12,500 bases of DNA from DASWHK01 sp036398215 (GTDB lineage Bacteria; Acidobacteriota; UBA890). The notes beneath the pieces are model-generated. The model was not told the DNA's origin and did no database searches. It saw nothing but the letters and a program-made list of their open reading frames with translations. The DNA lies in assembly GCA_036398215.1 (NCBI GenBank), contig DASWHK010000248.1, positions 1 to 12,500 on the forward strand, read 5' to 3'. The position numbers and the translations under genes are program-made. This document shows, one piece after another, positions 1-6,393 of this stretch. Every line of letters starts with the position of its first letter. Within the stretch, counting starts at the first letter, position 1.

Positions 1-2390
1 TGCAGCCGGGCTTCACGGCGGCGGCGGTCGTCACGCTGGCGCTCGGGATCGGCGCCAATACGGCGATCTTCACGATCGTCGAGGCGGTGCTGCTGCGACC
101 GCTTCCCTATCGGGAGCCCGGCCGGCTGGTGCACGTCTTCGAGATCGACCTGGCGCAAGCGGAGCGCCGCAACGCCTCCTACCCCGAGTACCTCGACTGG
201 CGCCGGCTCAACCGGACCTTCGAGGAGATCGCCGGCTACGACGGCGGCAGCCGAACTTTGATCCGCGACGACGTGGCCGAGCGCGTCGACGTGGGACAGG
301 TCACCGCGAACTTCTTCCGCACGCTCGGCGTCAGCCCGTATCTGGGGCGTGCCTTCGAGGACGGCGAGGACGGGCGCGACGCCGCCCGTGTGGTGCTGCT
401 CACCTATGACGCGTGGCAACGGCGCTTCGGCGCCGATCCGGCGATCCTCGGCGAGGCGATCAGGCTCAACGGTATCCCCCACACCGTCGTCGGCGTGCTG
501 CCCGCCGACTTCGAGTTCGCGCTGCGCGGCAGCGCCGAGCTCTGGCTTCCCCTGTGGGTCTCGGCCGCCCAGGAGGAGCGCCGCTACCAGCACTGGCTCG
601 ATCTGATCGGCCGCCTGCGGCCCGGCGTCACGATCGAGCAGGCGGAGGCCGACCTCGGCGCCTTGGCGACCGCGGTGGCGGCCGATGTCGGCGCCTGGCA
701 CGCCGGCGTTACCGAGCTCGTCGTGCCGCTGCGCGACGAGATGGTCGCCTCGGTGCGGCCGGCGCTGCTCGTGCTGCTCGCCGCCGTGGGGGTCGTCCTG
801 CTGGTCACCTGCGCCAACGTCGCCGGCCTGCTGCTGGCGCGTTCGGCGAGGCGCCGCCGCGAGCTCGGCATCCGCGCCGCCCTCGGTGCCGGCCGCCGGC
901 GGCTGTTGCAGCAGCTGCTCACCGAGAGCCTGCTGCTGGCGATCGCCGGCGGCGCCGCCGGCCTGGTCCTGGGAAGCTGGGGTCTCACCGCCCTGGTCGC
1001 CGCCATGCCCGAGCGCCAGCGCCTCGCCCTGCCGCATGTGCGCCACCTGTCGCTCGACGCCACGATGATCGCCGTCGCCCTCGCCCTCACGGTGTTGACG
1101 GCGGTCCTCGTCGGCCTGGCGCCCGCCTTGCGGGCTGCCGGCGGCGACGTTCAGGGGGTCCTGCGTCAAGGCGGCCGCGCGGCGACCGGTCGTCTCGGCG
1201 CCGCCCGCCCGGCGCTCGTCGGCGCCGAGGTGATGCTGGCGGTGGTGCTGGTGGCCGGCGCCGGGATGCTCGCCAAGAGCCTCGTGCGGCTGTTGCAAGT
1301 CTCGCCGGGGTTTGATCCGAACGGCGTGCTCACGCTGACGATCAACCTGCCGGGGAACTACGACGGCGCCGATGGCCTCGATGCGCGGCTTGCCTTCCAC
1401 CGCGACCTCCTGGCCCGTATCCAGGCGTTGCCGGGAGTGGTCGGCGCCGGAACGATCAACCAGCTTCCCTTCACCGGCCGCGGCAACACCGGCACCTTTA
1501 CGGTCGAGGGCGAGCCGCTGGTCGGCGCCGATCCCAACCCCGAGGTCAGCATCCGCACGGTGAGCGCCGGCTACTTCCCGGCGCTCGGCGTGCCGCTGCT
1601 CGCTGGTCGCGGCGTCGGCGCGGGCGACGATCGCGACGCGCCCCGGGTCGTCGTCGTCAACGAGACCCTGGCGAACCGCTACTTCCCCGAACGCGGGCCG
1701 CTGGGCCGGCGGATCGTGTTCTCGTTCTTCGCTGGCCAACCCGCGTGGGAGATCGTTGGCGTCGTCGGCGACGAGCGCTTCGCGGCACCCGACGAGCTGG
1801 TCACCCCGGTCGTCTACTTCCCCTACCGGCAGACGCCGGACGGTGCCTTCAGCCTCGTGCTGCGCTCGGCGGCGGAACCGCTGGCGCTGGTCGAGGCCGT
1901 GCGCGCCGAGGTCGCGGCGCTCGACCCCGAGGTGCCGATCTACGAGGTCGCGACGATGAACGGGATCGCCGCCGGCACCACGGCGATCTTTCTGCGCCGT
2001 TACGTGCTGCTGCTGGTCGGCGGCTTCGCGACCGTCGCTGTGCTGCTGGCCGCCGTCGGTCTCTACGGCGTGATGTCGCAGTCGGTCGCCCAGCGCACAC
2101 GCGAGATCGGCGTTCGCGTGGCGCTGGGCGCCAATCGCGGTGACGTCGCGCGGATGGTCGTCCGCCAGGGGATGGCGCCGGCGATCGGCGGCCTGATCGC
2201 CGGGATCGCGGTGGCGCTGGCTGCGACGCGATACCTGGGGAGCCTCCTCTACGAGGTGCAACCGCACGACCCGGCCGTCCTCTCCGGCGTGGTCATCGTG
2301 CTCGCCGCCGTGGCCCTGGCCTCGTGCTGGCTACCGGCGCGCCGCGCCACCCGCATCGATCCGATCGAGGCGCTGCGCCACGAAGGATGA
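1..2390 (+). CDS. ADOP-family ABC transporter permease (MacB/FtsX type), 5' partial
   Basis: The reading frame is open from position 3 to the TGA at 2388-2390, giving 795 visible residues. The visible start (PGFTAAAVVTLALGIGANTA) is the conserved first membrane segment of these permeases. The true start therefore lies left of the window, about 14 residues away if it matches the second permease here. A GTG at 87 is inside this segment and is not a credible start. Order: membrane segment 1, a MacB-like periplasmic domain, an FtsX domain with RRRELGIRAALGA at 847-891, a second periplasmic domain, and a second FtsX domain with TREIGVRVALGA near 2097-2131. The last residues (ARRATRIDPIEALRHEG) are the usual cytoplasmic end. 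No ATP-binding subunit is encoded nearby, as is typical of this 'orphan' family. The role is inferred to be MacB-like extrusion or envelope work; the substrate is unknown. Confidence 0.93.
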   Translation, partial: QPGFTAAAVVTLALGIGANTAIFTIVEAVLLRPLPYREPGRLVHVFEIDLAQAERRNASYPEYLDWRRLNRTFEEIAGYDGGSRTLIRDDVAERVDVGQVTANFFRTLGVSPYLGRAFEDGEDGRDAARVVLLTYDAWQRRFGADPAILGEAIRLNGIPHTVVGVLPADFEFALRGSAELWLPLWVSAAQEERRYQHWLDLIGRLRPGVTIEQAEADLGALATAVAADVGAWHAGVTELVVPLRDEMVASVRPALLVLLAAVGVVLLVTCANVAGLLLARSARRRRELGIRAALGAGRRRLLQQLLTESLLLAIAGGAAGLVLGSWGLTALVAAMPERQRLALPHVRHLSLDATMIAVALALTVLTAVLVGLAPALRAAGGDVQGVLRQGGRAATGRLGAARPALVGAEVMLAVVLVAGAGMLAKSLVRLLQVSPGFDPNGVLTLTINLPGNYDGADGLDARLAFHRDLLARIQALPGVVGAGTINQLPFTGRGNTGTFTVEGEPLVGADPNPEVSIRTVSAGYFPALGVPLLAGRGVGAGDDRDAPRVVVVNETLANRYFPERGPLGRRIVFSFFAGQPAWEIVGVVGDERFAAPDELVTPVVYFPYRQTPDGAFSLVLRSAAEPLALVEAVRAEVAALDPEVPIYEVATMNGIAAGTTAIFLRRYVLLLVGGFATVAVLLAAVGLYGVMSQSVAQRTREIGVRVALGANRGDVARMVVRQGMAPAIGGLIAGIAVALAATRYLGSLLYEVQPHDPAVLSGVVIVLAAVALASCWLPARRATRIDPIEALRHEG

Positions 2391-2443
2391 CGGGCGCTGC
2401 GCCCGTCCTGTCCATCGTGGACGGGGCCGGCGCGAACGCCGGC
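2389..2443 (+). terminator. Three tandem GC-rich hairpins after the first permease
   Basis: Hairpin 1 has an 8-bp perfect stem, GACGGGCG (2389-2396) and CGCCCGTC (2400-2407), with a 3-nt loop, and overlaps the stop codon. A small GTCC/GGAC hairpin follows (2410-2422). Hairpin 3 has a 7-bp perfect stem, GCCGGCG (2426-2432) and CGCCGGC (2437-2443), with loop CGAA. No T-run follows, so this is not a classical intrinsic terminator. Transcript-end protection or Rho-assisted termination is an inference. Confidence 0.45.
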
Positions 2444-2491
2444 GAGACGGCCTCCCATGCCGCCGCACCTCCCGACCCGCGAGGGGTCCAT

Positions 2492-2521
2492 GTGACAAAC
2501 GCCCTTCCCTTCGGAGAGAAT
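2492..2521 (+). promoter_or_regulatory. Possible sigma70-like promoter for the secreted-protein gene
   Basis: GTGACA (2492-2497, five of six to TTGACA) and GAGAAT (2516-2521, four of six to TATAAT) are separated by 18 bp, about 40 bp before the ATG at 2561. The match is modest and promoter rules in this lineage are uncertain. Confidence 0.25.
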
Positions 2522-2560
2522 CATCCCGTAGGGTCCCCGCAACTCCAAAGGAAGAGGCCC

Positions 2561-3763
2561 ATGCCCCGTGTATGCCTCGCGGCGGCCGCGGCGCTGGTGG
2601 TGCTGTCGACCATCGCTCCCGGCCCCGCTGCTGCCCTCCTCCCGCGCTTGGACCAGCCTCTCGACGCCGATGCGCGGTCTGCCTCCGCCGCTGTGAGGCC
2701 TGCGCCCGCAAGCGCCTTCGGCTTCGATTTGAGCGAAGAGCGTCGCTACGTCCTCGGCCCCCCGGAGGCGCTCGATGCCGGCGAGTCCGCCACCTGGCTG
2801 ATCCGCCTCGAGCGGATCCGCGACAACGGCGAGGCCGTGTTCGCGCTCGCCCACCAGCGTCAGGGGCCGGCGTACGCCACCAGCGAGCCGGCCTATGGCG
2901 AGGAGCGCACGGCCCGCATGGAGGGCGAGCTGACGGTCAATCCCCACGGCTTCCCGGTGGTCCTCTCGGTCGAGGTGGTGCGCGAGTTCTACGGTCGGAT
3001 GAACGACGAGTACCACGTCCATTACCGGTTCGACGGCCGCTCGTTCCTCAAGGAAGTCCAGACCTTCGACAAGCAGTGGGAGATCGCCATCGCGATCAGC
3101 CCGCACGATCACCTCGACAAGTCGGTGCCGATCGGGCTGTATCTGTTTCTTCCCGACGCCTTTCATTGCGCCGGATACCATCCGGCGAGGACCCATCCAT
3201 CGCGCGTCCAGCTACCCCGGCCGTCGGCCGGCGGAAGCCTCTCGCCGATCGCCGTTCCCCGCGTCGACCGCTCGGCGATCGACTGCGAGCCCGACACCGA
3301 TCTCGGCTTCCTCAATCCCGGCCTGCTGAGCCTGGCGTGGTCGACCCTCCTGGAGCACGGCGGCGATCGCGACTTCCTGTTCTTCACGCCGACCGGCGCG
3401 GACCTGTTTCCGGGGCCGGCGACCAGCTTCATGGGGGGAGGTTCCGGCTTCGCCGGCGGCACCGGCGGCAGCATCGAGAAGGCCCGCAATCCGCGCCGCT
3501 ACTACAGAAGCTCTCGCATCCGGCTGCGCGAGGAGACCACGATCACGGTCAGGGGCCGGTCCTTCGACACCTGGATGGCCGAGATCGACCACCTGGGCGG
3601 CCGCGTCTACTTCGATGACGGCAAGGTGATCCGCATCGACATCGACCCGAGAATGATGTCGTCCGGCATCGCGCCGCAGCGGGGCACCGGCGCCACCTAC
3701 ACCTTCGACCCGAACGCCCTGCGCGAGCGCTCGATCCGGCTGATGTTTCCGTCGGAGTACTGA
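2561..3763 (+). CDS. Secreted protein of unknown function
   Basis: The 400-residue protein starts at the ATG at 2561, preceded by AAAGGAAGAGG (2548-2558). The open frame extends further upstream, but this start gives a clear signal peptide: MPR, then a hydrophobic run of about 20 residues rich in Ala, Val and Leu, with likely cleavage near GPAAA at residues 21-25. Export across the inner membrane is therefore likely; no lipobox or later membrane segment is visible. The mature part has alternating strand-like stretches, a Gly-rich loop (GGGSGFAGGTGG, about residues 292-303) and two Cys residues (in HCAGY and DCEPD) that could form a disulfide. The C-terminal part (RSFDTWMAEIDHLGGRVYF) faintly recalls DUF3108-like periplasmic proteins, but I do not recognise a family. 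No catalytic motif is evident. It sits between a permease and a kinase but is not tightly coupled to either. Confidence 0.82.
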   Translation: MPRVCLAAAAALVVLSTIAPGPAAALLPRLDQPLDADARSASAAVRPAPASAFGFDLSEERRYVLGPPEALDAGESATWLIRLERIRDNGEAVFALAHQRQGPAYATSEPAYGEERTARMEGELTVNPHGFPVVLSVEVVREFYGRMNDEYHVHYRFDGRSFLKEVQTFDKQWEIAIAISPHDHLDKSVPIGLYLFLPDAFHCAGYHPARTHPSRVQLPRPSAGGSLSPIAVPRVDRSAIDCEPDTDLGFLNPGLLSLAWSTLLEHGGDRDFLFFTPTGADLFPGPATSFMGGGSGFAGGTGGSIEKARNPRRYYRSSRIRLREETTITVRGRSFDTWMAEIDHLGGRVYFDDGKVIRIDIDPRMMSSGIAPQRGTGATYTFDPNALRERSIRLMFPSEY

Positions 3764-3770
3764 CGGCGGG

Positions 3771-3881
3771 ATGAAGCGATCCCGCGCGCTCCTGGTTCCG
3801 CTGCTGATGACGATCGGGGCATGCGCTGCTCCGGGATCACCGCCCGAGGACCCGGCGGCCGAGTGGGCCGGCACGCGATGA
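3771..3881 (+). pseudogene. Lipoprotein N-terminal fragment, probable beta-propeller relic
   Basis: A 36-codon ORF begins 7 nt after the preceding stop. It encodes a lipoprotein signal peptide: MKRSR, a hydrophobic run, then the lipobox-like IGAC with Cys at residue 18, followed by a short Pro/Ala-rich spacer ending in AEWAGTR. WAGT shortly after the lipid-anchor Cys is how many acidobacterial six-bladed beta-propeller lipoproteins begin, usually continuing in a form like RDSAGVRIV. Here a TGA interrupts. One frame away, immediately downstream (from about 3878), the DNA reads DDARVRID, which would continue that pattern after a 1-base loss. After that the similarity stops. I infer a truncated, frameshifted relic; a genuine tiny lipoprotein is the alternative. 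The ribosome-binding site is weak (GGCGGG abutting the ATG). Confidence 0.45.
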
Positions 3882-4060
3882 TGCCCGGGTACGAATCGAC
3901 GCTCGGCCGCCATCGAATCGCCGAGCCGTTCGAATGAAGGGCATCGAAAGGCCAGAATCCGGATCAGGGTCGAGCCAACCTGCCCTGTCCAGACGCCCAG
4001 CTCGTTCCGCTGCTACAGTTCTGTCGATCAGCGCGACGGATACCTGAGGAGCAACGGAAC
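3882..4060. other. Intergenic stretch before the kinase
   Basis: This holds a 7-bp inverted repeat, GCTCGGC (3901-3907) and GCCGAGC (3920-3926), with a 12-nt loop and no T-run, which may be a weak terminator. An extended -10-like TGCTACAGT lies at 4011-4019 without a good -35. The strong Shine-Dalgarno GAGGAG (4046-4051) belongs to the kinase gene. I see no gene here beyond the few decayed codons next to 3881. Confidence 0.4.
4011..4019 (+). promoter_or_regulatory. Possible extended -10 element for the kinase gene
   Basis: TGC followed by TACAGT fits the TGn-TATAAT extended -10 form (four of six in the hexamer), about 42 bp before the GTG start. No convincing -35 hexamer is present at 16-18 bp, which an extended -10 can tolerate. 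Confidence 0.25.
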
Positions 4061-6217
4061 GTGCTCGGCCAGTCTCTCGGACACTATCGAATCGTTCGCC
4101 ATCTCGGCGCCGGTAGCATGGGCCACGTCTATGCCGCCGAGGACACCAAGCTCAAGCGGCAGGTGGCGCTGAAGCTCCTCCCTCCCGACCTGGCGGCCGA
4201 TCCCGACCGGCGCCAACGCTTTCAGCGCGAGGCCGAAGCCATCGCCGCGCTCGATCACCCCAATATCGTCACCATCTACTCGATCGAGGCGGCGGCACCC
4301 GGCGAGTCCGCTCCGGCGGAGCCCGTCCACTTCATCACCATGCAGCTCGTCGAGGGCCGGACGCTCGGCCACGCACTTCCGCCGGAGGGGCTCTCGCTCG
4401 AGCGCTTCCTCGCGGTCGCCCTCTCGTTGGTCGATGCCCTGGGCGCGGCGCATGACAAGGGCGTCATCCACCGCGACTTGAAGCCCAGCAACATCATGGT
4501 CGGTGAGGACGGCAGGATCCGCATCCTCGACTTCGGGCTGGCCAAGCTGCAGCAGCCCGGAGCGGGGGTCGACGAGTCGATCGATCAGGAGGCGGATACC
4601 GAGCTGACCCGCGCCGGCACCGTGCTGGGCACGGCTCCCTATCTGTCGCCCGAGGTGGCCAAGGGGCTGGCCGCCGACGCGCGCAGCGACCTCTTCTCGC
4701 TCGGCATCATGTTCTACGAGCTGCTGACGGGCCGACGGCCCTTCCAGGGCGAGACCGCGGCCGAGCTCATCTCCTCGATCCTGCGGGACGTCTCCAAGCC
4801 TGTGAGCGCGCTCCGGCCCGGGCTGCCGTCCCGCCTCGATCGCCTCGTCTCGCGCTGTCTCGAAAAGCTGCCTGACGAGCGCTACCAGACGGCGGGCGAG
4901 CTCTACGCCGAGCTCGCCCGCCTCGCCCAGGAGCCGGCGCCGGGCCCCGGGGCCCGCCGCCCCTCATCCGGGCAGTCCTCGCCGGCCGCCTCCGGCCGGG
5001 CCAGCGGCGAGCGAACGGGCTCGATGCCGATGCCGGTCAAGCCCTCGCTGGCGGTGGTGCCCTTCGCCAACCTGAGCGACAGCCCGGAGGAGGACTACTT
5101 CGCCAAAGGGTTGTGGGCCGACATCAACTCCGATCTGGTGAGGATCTCGGGGCTCTTTCTGATCTCCCCGACGACGACGCGGCTCTACGCCGACAAGAAG
5201 GTCACGCCACCGCAAGTCGCGCGCGAGCTCAGCGTGCGCTACGTGCTGCTGGGAACGGTGCGCAAGGCCGGCAACCGAATGCGCATCACCGCGGAGCTCG
5301 TCGACACCGAGACCGACGAGTCGATCTGGTCCGAGCGCTTCGACGGCGAGCTCGACGACCTCTTTATCCTCCAGGATCGGATCACCGAGGAGATCGTCAC
5401 CGCGCTCGACGTCCAGCTCGCCTACGGCGAAGGCATGCGGCTGGCCCGCCGCTCGATCCAGAACCCCAAGGCGCGGAGCCTGTTCTACCGCGCTCATCCG
5501 CACGTCTTCGCCGACAGGCCGGAGAACTTCCGCGAGGGCCAGCGCCTGCTGGCCGAGGCCGCTCGCCTCGAGCCGAGCTCGCCGATCCCGCTCGCCCTCG
5601 CCGCCTGGTCCCACTACTGGGAGGCCCGCACCGGCCACGCCGACTCCGCGGAGGCGTCGATCGCCGAGGCCGCGGCGCTGGCAGAGAGGGCGCTCGAGCT
5701 GGAGGATCCCTCCGGCATGGCTCATATGCTCAAGGGAATCATCCACCTGATGCACGGCGAGCACGATCTGGCACTCGCCGACAGCGAGAAGGCGCTCGAG
5801 CACCGACCGAACTGTCCGTTTGCCTACGTCGTCAGGGGCAGCATCTACAACTACACCGGTAAGCCGGCCCAGGCAATCGATCTGGCGAGGCAGGCGATCC
5901 TCCTGACACCCCTCTTCCCGCCCCTCTTCCCCGCCGTCCTGGCCACGGCGCACTACCTCTGCGGGCAGCCCGAGGAGGCAACCTGGGCCGCGCGTGGCGC
6001 CATCGAGCTCGCCCCGGAGAACCTCGAGACGCAGGTGGTGCTGGCGGCCTCCCTGGCGGCGGCGGAGCACCCAGACGAGGCCAGCGAGGCCGTCGACGAC
6101 ATCCTCCGCATCAAGAAGGACTTCTCCATCGCGGAGTTCTGCAGGAGCCAGCCCTACAGAAACCCCGTCGTCCTCGATCGCCTGGCCGCCGATCTCGCGG
6201 CGGCCGGTCTGAGCTGA
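4061..6217 (+). CDS. Ser/Thr protein kinase with TolB-N/FlgO-like domain and TPR tail
   Basis: The protein is 718 residues. The GTG start at 4061 has GAGGAG 9 nt upstream and places the kinase glycine loop at the expected distance. Residues about 9-288 form a Hanks-type kinase: glycine loop GAGSMG (16-21), ATP-binding Lys38 in VALK, catalytic HRDLKPSN (137-144), DFG (157-159) and the activation-segment end SPE near 196-198. All key residues are present, so it should phosphorylate Ser/Thr. A Pro/Ser/Ala/Gly linker (about 290-324) joins a domain starting PSLAVVPFANLSDSPEEDYF (to about 458), the TolB-N/FlgO-like module common in acidobacterial kinases and class III cyclases. The remainder is helical with TPR-like repeats for protein binding. 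I see no transmembrane segment, so it is probably cytosolic. Substrates are unknown; the flanking ADOP permeases are only positional candidates. Confidence 0.95.
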   Translation: MLGQSLGHYRIVRHLGAGSMGHVYAAEDTKLKRQVALKLLPPDLAADPDRRQRFQREAEAIAALDHPNIVTIYSIEAAAPGESAPAEPVHFITMQLVEGRTLGHALPPEGLSLERFLAVALSLVDALGAAHDKGVIHRDLKPSNIMVGEDGRIRILDFGLAKLQQPGAGVDESIDQEADTELTRAGTVLGTAPYLSPEVAKGLAADARSDLFSLGIMFYELLTGRRPFQGETAAELISSILRDVSKPVSALRPGLPSRLDRLVSRCLEKLPDERYQTAGELYAELARLAQEPAPGPGARRPSSGQSSPAASGRASGERTGSMPMPVKPSLAVVPFANLSDSPEEDYFAKGLWADINSDLVRISGLFLISPTTTRLYADKKVTPPQVARELSVRYVLLGTVRKAGNRMRITAELVDTETDESIWSERFDGELDDLFILQDRITEEIVTALDVQLAYGEGMRLARRSIQNPKARSLFYRAHPHVFADRPENFREGQRLLAEAARLEPSSPIPLALAAWSHYWEARTGHADSAEASIAEAAALAERALELEDPSGMAHMLKGIIHLMHGEHDLALADSEKALEHRPNCPFAYVVRGSIYNYTGKPAQAIDLARQAILLTPLFPPLFPAVLATAHYLCGQPEEATWAARGAIELAPENLETQVVLAASLAAAEHPDEASEAVDDILRIKKDFSIAEFCRSQPYRNPVVLDRLAADLAAAGLS

Positions 6218-6243
6218 GCAGCGTTCAAGGGCGCAACGGAGAT

Positions 6244-6306
6244 GTGGCAGGCCAGGTGCGACTCGGTCAGGAGCAGCACGCCGGCGATCCCGCTCTGGTC
6301 GGGAAA
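6244..6306 (-). pseudogene. Relic resembling the active-site segment of S-adenosylmethionine decarboxylase (SpeD)
   Basis: Read on the minus strand, 21 codons run F-P-D-Q-S-G-I-A and then GVLLLTESHLACH. Bacterial SpeD enzymes carry F-x-P-x-G-V-S-G-V, three or four hydrophobics, then ESHL-x-x-H; the Ser of ESH becomes the pyruvoyl cofactor. The spacing and the key residues match. The similarity ends abruptly on both sides: the expected TWPE after the His is absent, and the codons before the Phe are unrelated. The rest of the gene is missing, so this is a relic and not a functional gene. Chance similarity in a short GC-rich stretch cannot be excluded. Confidence 0.5.
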
Positions 6307-6357
6307 GGACCTGCCAGCCCGGTCCGCCTGCGGGCGCGGGGTCGATCCATCCCAGGT

Positions 6358-6385
6358 TTGACCAGGTGATGGTCGGCGCCATACC
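6358..6385 (+). promoter_or_regulatory. Possible promoter for a leaderless second permease mRNA
   Basis: TTGACC (6358-6363, five of six) and CATACC (6380-6385, three of six) are 16 bp apart. Transcription would start around 6392-6394, at the ATG. No Shine-Dalgarno is visible before that ATG, so a leaderless message would be consistent. The -10 match is weak. Confidence 0.3.
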
Positions 6386-6393
6386 GTCGTCGC

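Noticed and set aside
87..89. GTG at 87 as the start of the first permease
   Set aside because: Conserved permease sequence continues in frame upstream to position 3, so this GTG is internal and the gene is cut by the window edge.
2249..3196. A 315-codon minus-strand frame over the permease end and secreted-protein gene
   Set aside because: It spans two plus-strand genes and their intergenic region with low-complexity composition, no ribosome-binding site and no recognisable domain.
4964..6382. A 472-codon minus-strand frame opposite the kinase
   Set aside because: Its composition is typical of antisense shadow frames, and the plus strand encodes an intact kinase-TPR protein with all motifs.
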